64,000 nt of DNA from assembly GCA_944389175.1 (NCBI GenBank), contig CALXLK010000006.1, positions 1 through 64,000 of the forward strand, read 5' to 3'. Below, piece after piece: positions 17,782 to 26,810 of the stretch; position 1 is the first letter of the stretch, and each line of letters begins with the position of its first letter. The stretch comes from an uncultured Opitutales bacterium (GTDB lineage Bacteria > Verrucomicrobiota > Verrucomicrobiia > Opitutales > Intestinicryptomonadaceae). A model generated the notes under the pieces. The model worked only from the letters and a program-made list of their open reading frames with translations, was not told the origin of the DNA and ran no database searches. The position numbers and the translations under genes were made by a program.

Positions 17782-17827
17782 CGCGGCGGCGTGTTCGCAC
17801 CAATAATAAATATATTACGCCGCCGCG
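17782..17827. repeat. 11-bp GC-rich inverted repeat at the right edge of the array
   Basis: CGCGGCGGCGT (17782-17792) and ACGCCGCCGCG (17817-17827) are exact inverted copies around a 24-base AT-rich loop, 13 bases from the last repeat. There is no T-run, so it is not a canonical terminator. It could isolate the array from rnr transcription or be a protein site. Confidence 0.6.
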
Positions 17828-17944
17828 CCTGTTGTTTATCAAAATTTTTCCGCATATAAGCCTTCGAATCTCATAATAAACAACAAGCCAACTTGCGCCG
17901 ATGTACGCAGCTTCCGCCAATAGGCTCAACGCCACAAAAAAAGC

Positions 17945-20263
17945 CTATCGCCGCCTCGGGCGGTTGCGTCCTTGTGCGGAGGAATCGCGCGCGAGGGCGA
18001 AGTCTATCTGGCGCTTGTAAACATCGACGCTCTCCACCCTTAGCATGACTTTGTCTCCAAGCTTGAATACTTGGTTCGTGCGCCGTCCGCGCAGTTCGGT
18101 GGCCGTGTCGTTCATGCGGTAAATGTCGTCGACGAGCGAATGAACGTGCACAAAACCAAACGCCATCGATTGCGTAAGCTCCACAAAAAAACCATGACCG
18201 GTTATCGAGGTTATTATGCCCTCAAAACTCTCGTCCTTGCCGACTGCGCGGCTGAAAAATTCAACGAGCTTTATCTTGCGCGACTCCCTCTCGGCTTCGG
18301 CGGAATTCTGCTCCGTGAACGTAATGTGCTGGGCGGTCTTTTCAAGCGCACTCTGCCTTATGAGCGCCTCGGGCATCTTCGACGTGTACTTAAAATGCAT
18401 CATGCGCATGTAGTAGGCGAGATTGCGGTGCGTGGTAAGATCGGCATAGCGCCTTATCGGCGAGGTAAAATGCGAATAGTACTTCTTGTTAAGCCCATAG
18501 TGCCCGTCGGGACTGGCCCTGTACATGGCGCGCTTTAAACTGCGCAAAAACTTCGTCTTTAACAGCGAGCTCTGCGGATGCGCGCTTATGGCAGCCAGCG
18601 CCTTTATGGCCTCGCGCCTCTGGCGCAGGTCGCCGCAACCGATACCAAAAAGCAAAAGCTCCTCCCGCAAGTCGGCAAGCTTCTCTTCGTCGGGATCGTC
18701 GTGCACACGCGATATGTACGGTATCTTGTTGGCAAACAATTCCCGCGCCACGGCCTCGTTGGCCGCAAGCATGAACTCCTCGACAAGCTGGTGGCTCTCG
18801 TCGGAAACTATCTTCTCTATCCTGTCGGCGTAACCTTCGGCATCGCAGTATATCTTAAATTCGGGCACGTCGATCTCAAGCGCCCCCTTGCGCAGGCGCT
18901 TCTTCCTAAGCACCGCCGCTATCGACCACAACTTGTTCACCGCGCCGCGCAACCTCAAAAGATCGGCGTCGGACATGTCGGAAAGCGATTTCCCCGCATA
19001 GGCCGTCTCGTAATTTTTCGGCGGCTTCACCGCGCGTATCTTCGACAAATCGTCGGTCTTGAGCATGGCGTAGGCCTGCTCGTAACTGAGGCGCTTATCG
19101 CTGCGTATGACAGAATCGGCAAAGTGAACCTCCAGGCAGTCCCCCGCGGCGTCGTACGATAAAAATACGCTCTTTACAAGCCTGTCCTCGTTCTCCACAA
19201 GAGAGCATATCCCGTTGGACAGCGCCTCGGGAAGCATCGGTATGACCGTGCCAGTAAGATACGTGGAGTTGCCCCTCTTGAGCGCTTCGCGGTCTATCGC
19301 CGAATTCGGCCTCACATAATAGGAAACATCGGCTATGTGCACGCCGACAACCCACCCGCCGCGTCCGTCGGAACTTAGCGAGAGCGCATCGTCAAAATCT
19401 CGGGCGTCCTCGGGGTCTATGGTTATGGTAAACATGCCGCGCGCGTCAAAACGCCCGCGCATATCCTTGGACCCAACCGTCTGCGGTATCTTCTCAACCT
19501 CCGCCAAAACACCCGCGGGAAACGTCTCCTCAAGCTTGTACTTGGAAAGTATCGCCTTGTACTCCGACATCGGCGTATGGCTCTTGCCAAAATTTTCTAT
19601 TATCTCCCCCGACGGATTTATGTGCCTCTGCGTCCACTCGTTGAGCCTCACCAGCACTTTGTCGTCCTCTTGCGGTGTCGGGAAAACGGCGCTCTTTTGC
19701 GGATCGGCAACTATCACATCGTAGAAAAAATGCGGGTCGTCGGGAACAATGTGCCAGAAATTGTACGAGCGCCTAAGCGTCCCAGATACGGTGGTGTTGC
19801 GCCTCTGCAATATCCTGATGACTTTCGCGTAGTTCTTCTCATACTCGGAGTTTGAACGGCGGCTGTCCTTTGAGTTCGCGCCGCTGCGAAACCTCTCGCG
19901 CGAGGATAGCCTGCGGTGCTGAATTCGCGCAAGAACTTTGTCGCCGTTGAGAGCAACCGACGTGTCTTCAGGCGATATTTCGCCGATTATCTCCCCTGTT
20001 TCCGACCTGAGCGTCGCCCAGCCGGACTGCCTGAATTCAATTATGCCGCTTGCCAAATCCAGGTCTTTCGACACCGCGTATCGGTCGTTCTTCACCTTTG
20101 CCACCGTCCCGCTTTGGAGCATCTCGGCGGCTATCGAGCGAAGCAAGTTCATGTCTTTGCGCTCAAGCCCCAGCGCCGCGCCAAGTTCCGGCAGCGTCAT
20201 AGGCGCGTACCTGCGCCCCTTCATGTACTTCAAAAGTTTCTCGGATAATTCGTTCCTGTTCAT
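17945..20263 (-). CDS. rnr: Ribonuclease R (3'-5' exoribonuclease)
   Basis: A 772-aa RNase R/VacB family protein. It degrades structured RNA processively from the 3' end and takes part in rRNA and mRNA quality control. The N-terminus is a winged-helix domain (LPELGAALGLERKDMNLL), followed by cold-shock domains, the RNB catalytic domain with TIDPEDARDFDDALSL (Asp ligands of the two metals), HFTSPIRRYADLTTHR, and a C-terminal S1 domain (about 680-755) with a short basic tail (RNRPRRR). The ATG overlaps the hemX-like stop by 4 bases, so it is the last gene of the hem operon. Confidence 0.95.
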   Translation of the reverse strand: MNRNELSEKLLKYMKGRRYAPMTLPELGAALGLERKDMNLLRSIAAEMLQSGTVAKVKNDRYAVSKDLDLASGIIEFRQSGWATLRSETGEIIGEISPEDTSVALNGDKVLARIQHRRLSSRERFRSGANSKDSRRSNSEYEKNYAKVIRILQRRNTTVSGTLRRSYNFWHIVPDDPHFFYDVIVADPQKSAVFPTPQEDDKVLVRLNEWTQRHINPSGEIIENFGKSHTPMSEYKAILSKYKLEETFPAGVLAEVEKIPQTVGSKDMRGRFDARGMFTITIDPEDARDFDDALSLSSDGRGGWVVGVHIADVSYYVRPNSAIDREALKRGNSTYLTGTVIPMLPEALSNGICSLVENEDRLVKSVFLSYDAAGDCLEVHFADSVIRSDKRLSYEQAYAMLKTDDLSKIRAVKPPKNYETAYAGKSLSDMSDADLLRLRGAVNKLWSIAAVLRKKRLRKGALEIDVPEFKIYCDAEGYADRIEKIVSDESHQLVEEFMLAANEAVARELFANKIPYISRVHDDPDEEKLADLREELLLFGIGCGDLRQRREAIKALAAISAHPQSSLLKTKFLRSLKRAMYRASPDGHYGLNKKYYSHFTSPIRRYADLTTHRNLAYYMRMMHFKYTSKMPEALIRQSALEKTAQHITFTEQNSAEAERESRKIKLVEFFSRAVGKDESFEGIITSITGHGFFVELTQSMAFGFVHVHSLVDDIYRMNDTATELRGRRTNQVFKLGDKVMLRVESVDVYKRQIDFALARDSSAQGRNRPRRR

Positions 20264-21054
20264 TGCATCAGACTCCTTGCCTCTATCGGTATCAACCCTA
20301 TCAGCGAAATTATCAAAAGCGCTATGGCCAACTTTTCAAGCGGCGCGCCCTTTATGTTCTGTCTCAAAATATTCAGGGCAACGTATCCCTGAACCAAAAA
20401 TATGCACAGCCCGGCTGCGACTTTGGCGCCCATATAGGCGTCGAAATCGGCGGCGCCCAAGGCCGCAAACCCAATGGCAACGGCAAGTGCCATAGCAATG
20501 GCGGCGGCTACTATCGATATCTTTAGCGCCTTGTTAAGCCTGCCAAGCGGCATGCCAAAGCCCGATTTTACGGCGTCGCCCCTGCGCTTAAGCGCGGCTC
20601 TCTTGCCCATAGCCGCCAGCGCGCACGCCGCCGCGGCAAACATTAGCGCGTACGAGAGCGCCGCAAAAACTGCGTGCGCCTGCGCCACGACACCAACGGA
20701 AGGCTGCCTCATGGCCGATTCCAAAAAGGTCGGGCAAAAAGCCGGCAAAACCGTAAGGGCCGCGGCCGCGGCCGTAGGCAATTTTGTAAAGGCCTCTATT
20801 TTTAACGCCGCGCCCGCAAGGGCTATCGCGGCGCAAAACCAGCCGATTATTTCCGAGAGCCCCTGCGGATAGCCCGCCGGTATTGAGCTATCGCATGCAA
20901 AAAGAATGGCAAAGGCGGCAGTGTGCGCTGCGAGCCCCGCTGCAATAAGGGCTATCTGCCCGCCGGTTCTCCTCTCTGGAAAGAAATTTGCGGCAAAGGC
21001 CATGGCGTAGAAGGCGAAGGCCGCAAAGAAAAAATAAGGTGTAAAATATGTCAT
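20260..21054 (-). CDS. CcsA/HemX-family cytochrome c assembly-like membrane protein
   Basis: A 264-aa polytopic membrane protein with about eight hydrophobic helices, very Ala-rich. The family is suggested by the order of helices and by HAVFAALSYALMFAAAA (a His at a helix start that can bind haem) and the C-terminal His-poor segment. Located between ferrochelatase and RNase R in a haem operon with 4-bp overlaps on both sides, it fits HemX (a haem pathway membrane protein) or a CcsA-like haem handling protein. The tryptophan-rich WWD motif of true CcsA is not visible, which favours HemX. Confidence 0.7.
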   Translation of the reverse strand: MTYFTPYFFFAAFAFYAMAFAANFFPERRTGGQIALIAAGLAAHTAAFAILFACDSSIPAGYPQGLSEIIGWFCAAIALAGAALKIEAFTKLPTAAAAALTVLPAFCPTFLESAMRQPSVGVVAQAHAVFAALSYALMFAAAACALAAMGKRAALKRRGDAVKSGFGMPLGRLNKALKISIVAAAIAMALAVAIGFAALGAADFDAYMGAKVAAGLCIFLVQGYVALNILRQNIKGAPLEKLAIALLIISLIGLIPIEARSLMQ

Positions 21055-21971
21055 AAATATGATGCTTGTTGCGTTAAAAGTTGGGCGGCCAGCTTGGCGG
21101 CGGCATCCGAGGCACCGGGGCAGGGCAGCAGGTTAAACCTCTGCCCGCCCGATTCCAAAAAGACTCCGCGCAGTTTGCCCCCGAGCTCATCAATCGTCTC
21201 GGAACATTCGCAGGCAAACGACGCCGGCGAAACCGTCAGTTCTTTGACGCCCTCCGCTGCAAGCTCCCCGACCCTCTCATCGGCCTTCGGCCCGATCCAA
21301 GTTCCTTTTCCCATTTGCGATTGATAGGCTACGCATAACTTGCGCGCGCCGAGCCGCTGGGCGAGAAGCCGGGCGGTCTCGGAGCACTGGCGCCGGTATT
21401 CGCCGTCTTTGTCGTGGGATACCGGCACGGAATGAAAGGCGACCATTAAACATTCGCAGCCCCGCGCCGCGCCGCAGGCGAGCGACTCTATATAAAGGGG
21501 GTTGTCGAAGTACTCGCGCGCCAGAGCGTAGCGATTGCGCCCCATGGCTTCGGCAATCTTTAGCTTTGCCGAATGGGTCGTCGAAAGCGTCGATTGCGGA
21601 TACATGCACGCAACGGCAAACCTCTCGGCGCCGAGCCTCTTGAGCTCGACTATCGTTTGTGAAATATTTTTGCCGCCGTAGCGGTAGGCGGCCCTCACGG
21701 GAAACCCGCACAGCCGTTCGACTTTTTCCGCAAGCGCGTCCATCGACGATTTCATCGGATGGCGCCCGTCCACAAAGATTTTTTCCAGCGCCTGCGCGTA
21801 CGCTTGCGCCCTGTTTTTAGAGGCTTTTCGCGCTATTAAAAACCTGAGAGGCCATGGCAGGTTTATCACGCACTTGTCCGACAAAAATTCCCGCAAAAAA
21901 GCGCTCGCTGCGGCGGCTGTCGGCGCGTCGGGAGCTCCCAAATTAACAAGGATTCCTGCAATTTCGTTCAC
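21051..21971 (-). CDS. hemH: Ferrochelatase
   Basis: About 306 aa. It inserts Fe2+ into the porphyrin ring in the last steps of haem synthesis. Motifs include GILVNLGAPDAPT at the N-terminus, FLSDKCVINLP, the catalytic His in MVAFHSVPVSHDKDG, YQSQMGKGTWIGP and the C-terminal SPASFACECSETIDEL with a conserved Glu. I prefer a GTG start at 21971 that forms a GTGA overlap with the hemG stop; an ATG at 22025 would add an 18-residue basic tail and overlap hemG by 58 bases. The stop overlaps the next gene by 4 bases. Confidence 0.93.
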   Translation of the reverse strand: MNEIAGILVNLGAPDAPTAAAASAFLREFLSDKCVINLPWPLRFLIARKASKNRAQAYAQALEKIFVDGRHPMKSSMDALAEKVERLCGFPVRAAYRYGGKNISQTIVELKRLGAERFAVACMYPQSTLSTTHSAKLKIAEAMGRNRYALAREYFDNPLYIESLACGAARGCECLMVAFHSVPVSHDKDGEYRRQCSETARLLAQRLGARKLCVAYQSQMGKGTWIGPKADERVGELAAEGVKELTVSPASFACECSETIDELGGKLRGVFLESGGQRFNLLPCPGASDAAAKLAAQLLTQQASYL

Positions 21972-23353
21972 ATTTGCATTCCGCGTTCGAGTTTTACGGC
22001 GGCCGAAATGGCGTTTTCTATGCATGCGCTAACCCCAACGCCGCCTCGGTACGAGCCAACGAAGGCCACATTGGGAAATTTCGCTTCGGCTTCGTCGAGC
22101 GTCTCGAGAAATGTTTCGTAGCCCAAATTATACTGCGGTATGGCGTGTTCCCAATAGTACAATTTTCTAAAGGCGGGCTCTCCCCTGACACCGAGGAGCT
22201 TCTTTATGTCGGCCATGACGAGCTTCTCCATCTCCTGTTGCGGCAGTTGCGCGTATTCGGGATGCCTCATGCCACCGACGTAATTTGTAAGCGTCACAAA
22301 ACCCTCCGGCGCGCGCCCCTTGAATAGGCTCGACACAAATAAAGACCCGAGTATCGACATATTTTCCTTCCCCGGCAACAGCACGCCAAAACCGTCGAGC
22401 TTATGCGATACCTGCTTGCGCTTAAACCCCAGCGTGTACGTGGAAACGGGCGCGTAGACAATGCCACTTAACGGGCTTAATTGAGCGGCCATCGTCCCGG
22501 GCAGGGGAAGCTGGCATACCTGCGGGGCGGGAACGGCGACCACGAGGGCGTCGAAATCGTCGAAAGACTCCTCCTTGTCGGTCGCCCAGCTGACCTGCCA
22601 GGAAGTGCCCGTCAAGTCTATGGAAATGACTTTGGCGTTTGTAATAAGCGAACTTCCCAGATTTTTTGCTAGCGTGTCAACCAGCGTCTTCATGCCGCCG
22701 TCGAAAGAGACCATCATCGGCTTGAAAAAGTTTCCCGATGCGGCTTTTTCTTTCATTGATTTTATCGCCCCCTTAATGATGGAGCCGTACTTTTGTTCCA
22801 AATTCCAAAAAGGCGCGAAAGCGTGCCTTACCGACAGCCTCGAGGGATCGCCGCCGTACACGCCCGCCATGAACGGGTCTATGGCGTAGTCGAGCCCCTC
22901 TTGCCCGAGCCGCCTTGCGGCGAATTCGGCGACGCTTGGGTCAGCCTGCGGCGGAAATTTTTTTACAAACGGTTCAAGCAATAGCCTTATTTTCCCCGAG
23001 AGTGTAAAAAGGCGCGTAAACAGCAGGGAGAATGGGCCCATGGGCACGGCTCTCGGCTTGCCGTAGCGGGCAAAAAAACGCTTTTTTGCTGCGGGGGCGG
23101 TCTGCTGTATTTTTTCGGAAAGCCCCTCAGAGCAGAGGAAGTCGAGCGTTTTTTTCGAGTTTACCATGACGGTGTTCGAGCCGCTCTCGGCCTTGAAGCC
23201 GTTTTCCTCAAATGTTCCTATGACGCCCCCGGCTCTTTCCCTGCATTCGAGCACGGTGACATCAAAGCCGATTTTGCGCAGTTTGGCGGCGGCGGTTAGC
23301 CCGCTTATCCCGGCGCCAATGACAATTGCCTTCCTATTTTCCATCGCCTGCAT
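21968..23353 (-). CDS. hemG: Oxygen-dependent protoporphyrinogen/coproporphyrinogen oxidase
   Basis: About 461 aa, an FAD-dependent flavoprotein of the HemY/PPOX type. The dinucleotide fold KAIVIGAGISGLTAAAKLRK is at the N-terminus, followed by ECRERAGG. The C-terminus GSYRGGVGVSACIENAISAA is the second FAD-binding segment. It oxidises a porphyrinogen immediately before HemH. Whether it acts on coproporphyrinogen or protoporphyrinogen III cannot be told. Starts at ATG 23353 or 23344 are both possible; an AGGAG lies 12 bases before the first. It heads the operon hemG-hemH-hemX-rnr. Confidence 0.92.
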   Translation of the reverse strand: MQAMENRKAIVIGAGISGLTAAAKLRKIGFDVTVLECRERAGGVIGTFEENGFKAESGSNTVMVNSKKTLDFLCSEGLSEKIQQTAPAAKKRFFARYGKPRAVPMGPFSLLFTRLFTLSGKIRLLLEPFVKKFPPQADPSVAEFAARRLGQEGLDYAIDPFMAGVYGGDPSRLSVRHAFAPFWNLEQKYGSIIKGAIKSMKEKAASGNFFKPMMVSFDGGMKTLVDTLAKNLGSSLITNAKVISIDLTGTSWQVSWATDKEESFDDFDALVVAVPAPQVCQLPLPGTMAAQLSPLSGIVYAPVSTYTLGFKRKQVSHKLDGFGVLLPGKENMSILGSLFVSSLFKGRAPEGFVTLTNYVGGMRHPEYAQLPQQEMEKLVMADIKKLLGVRGEPAFRKLYYWEHAIPQYNLGYETFLETLDEAEAKFPNVAFVGSYRGGVGVSACIENAISAAVKLERGMQM

Positions 23354-23465
23354 TACAAACAATTACTCCTCTTATTGCAAGACGTTTCTTCTGCATTTCG
23401 GTTTCGCTTTTTATTCTTGCGCGTTTTAAATAATTGTGTTTAATTAATCGTCAAAATTTTAAAAA

Positions 23466-24167
23466 ATGGCAGACAAAATATTTAGAAAAGGACCACACGC
23501 ATCGAAAAACAAGGTCGTGGACGTTGAAGCAGTTCCCGTCTCCGACGAGCGCAAGACTGTAATTTTGGACGAGAATCTCGAAGGCGTAGAATTCGACGAT
23601 AAAGTCTGGCTTTACTGGACGCGCAACAAAAAATCCATAATTTTTTCGGTGGTGTTGGCTTTTGCCATTATCGTCGGCGTGCAGAGCTACAAGCTCTACA
23701 AGCAGTATTCTGCCAAGGCTCTTTCCGACGTCTATCTCGCCGCCCAGACGAGCGCCGAATTGGAAAAATTTGCCAAGGAGCATGCGGGTACCAACCTGGC
23801 CGGCGTGGCCAATCTTCAAAACGCCGATTCCCTTTACAAGGCCAACAACTACGCCCAGGCCAAGCTCGCCTATTCAAAGGCAGCCAAGGATCTCTCTTCG
23901 ACGGTGCTTTACGGCAGGGCACTGCTGGGCGAGGCCGTTTGCCAGTACGCCTTAGACAAGACACACGGCATAAAGAGCCTCGAGGCAGTCTACGCGCAGC
24001 AGTCGATTGAACCGGCTTACAAGGCGCAGGCGGGGTATCTGTTGGGCTTGGCTTATAGAACCCAGGGCAAATCTGCGGAGGCCAGGAAGATTCTCGAGTC
24101 GGTTGCGCAGTCGCCCCAGTCGGGATATTTTGCGTATCTTGCACAGCAGGCGCTGATGTCTTTATAA
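23466..24167 (+). CDS. TPR-like, YfgM-type membrane-anchored protein
   Basis: A 233-aa protein: charged cytoplasmic N-terminus (1-55), one membrane helix (about 57-77, IIFSVVLAFAIIVGVQSYKLY), then a helical, Ala-rich domain with TPR-like repeats (YKANNYAQAKLAYSKAAKDL, GYLLGLAYRTQGKSAEARKIL). The architecture matches the YfgM/tetratricopeptide-repeat family, which is periplasmic in proteobacteria and associates with the Sec translocon and chaperones. The function here is inferred from architecture alone. It is monocistronic with its own terminator. Confidence 0.75.
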   Translation: MADKIFRKGPHASKNKVVDVEAVPVSDERKTVILDENLEGVEFDDKVWLYWTRNKKSIIFSVVLAFAIIVGVQSYKLYKQYSAKALSDVYLAAQTSAELEKFAKEHAGTNLAGVANLQNADSLYKANNYAQAKLAYSKAAKDLSSTVLYGRALLGEAVCQYALDKTHGIKSLEAVYAQQSIEPAYKAQAGYLLGLAYRTQGKSAEARKILESVAQSPQSGYFAYLAQQALMSL

Positions 24168-24176
24168 TCCGTGTTG

Positions 24177-24206
24177 AAAAACCCCGCCTAAGCGGGGCTT
24201 TTTTTT
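24177..24206 (+). terminator. Rho-independent terminator
   Basis: Stem CCCCGC/GCGGGG with a 4-base loop, followed by CTTTTTTTT, ten bases after the TPR-like gene. Confidence 0.9.
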
Positions 24207-24351
24207 GTATTTTGCTTGATAGCGCGTTTTGGCAATTGTCAGTTTTTTCTTTTGCCTATAATTTTAAAATTAAGTCGCTTTCTTGAAAAAAAAAGCTTGA
24301 ATGATAAAAGCTTTTGCCTAATCCTATATGCCGTAAGGAGATTATTGTAGC

Positions 24352-25665
24352 ATGAAAAAGATATTGTGCATTTCTTTCACTTTGGCGGCGTTGGCTTTGA
24401 CTGGGAATGCGGCCAGGACGCTGACGGTAGCCCCTCAGGGCGGTGATTGGTCGTCAGATGCTACTTGGTTGGAGGGCGATTCGCCGACGACGGCGCCGAC
24501 TTCCGGGGAATATATTGAATTGCGCGCCGAAGGCAGGTCTGCTCCTCTTATTGTAGATACTGACGCTTATGCAAATTCCATCTCGATGTGGGGGGCGGAT
24601 AAAAGCATTGAAATAAATTCCGGAGTATCGCTTACCGTAGGAAGCACGGGAATGAACCTTCAGAATATTACGACCTCAATTTCCGGCGCCGGCACATTGA
24701 CAACTTTAAGCGGCAATCTTATCATTTACGGCGGAAACTCCAACGCCTCGGCTCAGATATCTTCCAACGCTATCATAAGCAATGTCACCTTTAGAGGCAA
24801 TTATTTTACTGACGATACTGTTTCGTCGGTCGTTTTTAACGCTTCCGGAAGCAACACGCTCACGACGAAGTTGCAGACTTCTGGCAAGAATGACGGGTTT
24901 ACCGTGTCCGGCGGTGGGGCGTCGATTAAATCCGAGGTTAAGATAACCGGAAACGCGAAATTGGGCGATATCACGATATCTAACAATGGCCGCCTCGTAA
25001 TAGATTCGGATAACTTTGTCATGAACGGAACCTACAACAAGGTGGAGGTCTATGCTTCCGTCATAGAGCTTGTAGGCGGAAAATCGAGCCCGTACAGCAT
25101 ATATTCCAAAATAAGGCTAAACGGCGCCTCGACTCTGATTCTCACAGGCGACAACGCCTACACCAACTTAACCAACATTCTATTTAATTCGGGTAACGCT
25201 TGGAATAAAATAGTGGTCAATGGCACGACGAATATGGCCGGCCTTTGTGTGTACGACAAAACTTCTTTGGCCCAAAAGACAATTATAATAGAGCTCGGCG
25301 AAGTGGCTGAGGGGCAGGATTATGTTTTGCACCTTGAGCATTTGACAACGGAAGCTAAGAATGTCTCAATTCTTGCCACGGATAGCCTGACAAAGACAAC
25401 GACTTCCACCGGGACGGCGAGCCAAGTTGTAGAGGGTATGTTTGTGGAGTTCATTAACTTCGACAACGGCAAGGTAAGGTTGGACAACGACTTGCTGACT
25501 GCCGAGGATTGGGATCACGTCAAATCCGACGGTTGGGAGAATTTCCGCCTGGAGAATGGGTACATAACGGCAGATAGAATTGTCGTTCCCGAGCCCGCCC
25601 AGTGCGCGGCAATCCTCGCCGTTTTGGCGCTGGCTCTGGCCCTGCGTCGGCGGGGGTCTAGGTAA
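24352..25665 (+). CDS. PEP-CTERM sorted beta-helix/autotransporter-like surface protein
   Basis: A 437-aa exported protein with signal peptide (MKKILCISFTLAALALTGNA). The body is Ser/Thr/Asn-rich with repeating hydrophobic pattern (NAIISNVTFRGNYF, NGRLVIDSDNFVMNG) as in passenger beta-helices and autotransporter-associated repeats. The tail is a textbook PEP-CTERM signal: VPEP, a hydrophobic helix (AAILAVLALALAL) and RRRGSR. Such proteins are recognised and cleaved by an exosortase and often occur in biofilm or exopolysaccharide-producing bacteria. No exosortase gene is in this window. AAGGAG lies 11 bases before the ATG. Confidence 0.88.
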   Translation: MKKILCISFTLAALALTGNAARTLTVAPQGGDWSSDATWLEGDSPTTAPTSGEYIELRAEGRSAPLIVDTDAYANSISMWGADKSIEINSGVSLTVGSTGMNLQNITTSISGAGTLTTLSGNLIIYGGNSNASAQISSNAIISNVTFRGNYFTDDTVSSVVFNASGSNTLTTKLQTSGKNDGFTVSGGGASIKSEVKITGNAKLGDITISNNGRLVIDSDNFVMNGTYNKVEVYASVIELVGGKSSPYSIYSKIRLNGASTLILTGDNAYTNLTNILFNSGNAWNKIVVNGTTNMAGLCVYDKTSLAQKTIIIELGEVAEGQDYVLHLEHLTTEAKNVSILATDSLTKTTTSTGTASQVVEGMFVEFINFDNGKVRLDNDLLTAEDWDHVKSDGWENFRLENGYITADRIVVPEPAQCAAILAVLALALALRRRGSR

Positions 25666-25681
25666 AAATTTAACTTGCTTG

Positions 25682-25716
25682 GCGGCCTCCGGATTCCCAC
25701 CGGCGGCCGCTTTTTT
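25682..25716 (+). terminator. Terminator of the PEP-CTERM gene
   Basis: An 11-position stem GCGGCCTCCGG/CCGGCGGCCGC (one mismatch), 7-base loop and T6. Confidence 0.85.
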
Positions 25717-26245
25717 ACGGGACAAAATATTTGCGGCGATGTTTTTTTTGCCGAGTGGAAAAACTTGAAGGCATAAGCGTCGCATAACGGCTTAGGATAG
25801 TAATCTACGCGCCGAAATTTTATTGGCGCTCTTTTTTTCCCCTTGTGCGCTTTTTTGTTGAGTGTGGCAAAATGCGCTCTCGTGCAATTAGTGCGTGATT
25901 AGGCCTTTTAATTGGGCACTTACAGATTTCGGGATCGCCAAAAGCTCCGCGCTATGGTTTGTCGGTATATATTTTATATTTTTCTCTTTCCAGCCGCCAT
26001 TTTTCCCGACCTCACAAATGAAAATATGAGATACTTGAGGTTTTATCACAAGTTGCGGATAGCTTTTTTTCTGCAGATTTTTTGAAGGCAAAATCGGCGG
26101 TGTTTGCCGTTTTTGCTTTCTTGCTTATCTTTTTATTTGATGTCGCACACGAACTGGGCACTCGCACGACATATTTGAGCATTTTATGGGCACACGCACG
26201 GACTGAGCACGCGACATATTTGAGCATTTTCCACGGGCACGCGCG
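25717..26245. other. Intergenic region with a short direct repeat
   Basis: No supportable gene in about 530 bases. Toward the right end the 18-base core GACATATTTGAGCATTTT occurs twice (26168-26185 and 26213-26230), described separately. The rest is T-rich. Confidence 0.5.
26168..26230. repeat. Two-copy 18-bp direct repeat, period 45
   Basis: GACATATTTGAGCATTTT is exactly repeated 45 bases apart, with partly similar GC-rich flanks (GGGCAC-type). It lies downstream of the basic protein gene's terminator. Role unknown. Confidence 0.8.
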
Positions 26246-26279
26246 CAAAAAAAAGCCCCGATTGCGGGGGCTTTTTTTG
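26246..26279 (-). terminator. Terminator of the Lys/Cys-rich protein gene
   Basis: A stem AAGCCCC/GGGGCTT with A-run on the left and T-run on the right, able to act on both strands, 16 bases past the minus-strand stop. Confidence 0.88.
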
Positions 26280-26294
26280 CGTTTAACACGCCTG

Positions 26295-26810
26295 TTATTC
26301 TATGTCTATGTCGGCGTCGAAATTGCCGATTTGTATGCTTACCTTATTTGCCATGTCATTGGCGCAATTTTCGTCGAAACCCCTTTTGAGGAGTTCGGTG
26401 AAGAAGTAGTCTTTAAGAAGCTCTTCGAGAGCCTTGGTGCTGCTAAGACAGCCGAAAATTTCGGAAATCAATGCCGCCGAATTTGACGCGCAATCGCAAT
26501 TCTTCTTCCCGCAACACGGCTTTGAGGGATTATTTTTGCACATCTTTTGCGCCTGTTTTTGCTGTTGTGGCGCGGCCTTTTTTGCCGGCTTTGTTTTCAA
26601 CGGCTCCGCCTTTGTTACTTTTTTTACATTTTGCTGGGGTGCGGTTTTTTTTGCCGGCTTTGGAGCGCTCTTTTTCGCGGATTTTTCAACCTGGACTGGC
26701 TTGGAAGGCTTGAGCACTTTCTTGGCGACAACCTTGCTTTTTGGTTTTCCGCCCGAAACTTTTGGCTTCTTTGCCTCTTTAGACGACGATTTAGCGTTCA
26801 CTTTTCCCAT
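26295..26810 (-). CDS. Lys/Ala-rich histone H1-like protein with Cys motif and unknown C-terminal domain
   Basis: A 171-aa protein in three parts. Residues 1-85 are Lys/Ala/Pro-rich with KKSAPKPAKKTAPQQ-type repeats, as in histone H1-like bacterial proteins that bind nucleic acid. Residues about 90-107 hold a Cys cluster (CKNNPSKPCCGKKNCDC), a potential metal site resembling SEC-C-like spacing. Residues 110-171 are non-repetitive and acidic at the end (LLKDYFFTELLKRGFDENCANDM...). The high Lys content makes DNA or RNA binding likely, but this is composition-based. No close family recognised. Monocistronic. Confidence 0.75.
   Translation of the reverse strand: MGKVNAKSSSKEAKKPKVSGGKPKSKVVAKKVLKPSKPVQVEKSAKKSAPKPAKKTAPQQNVKKVTKAEPLKTKPAKKAAPQQQKQAQKMCKNNPSKPCCGKKNCDCASNSAALISEIFGCLSSTKALEELLKDYFFTELLKRGFDENCANDMANKVSIQIGNFDADIDIE

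Noticed and set aside
17750..17935. Small hydrophobic open frame between array and rnr
   Set aside because: It runs into the last CRISPR repeat, has no RBS and no family match.
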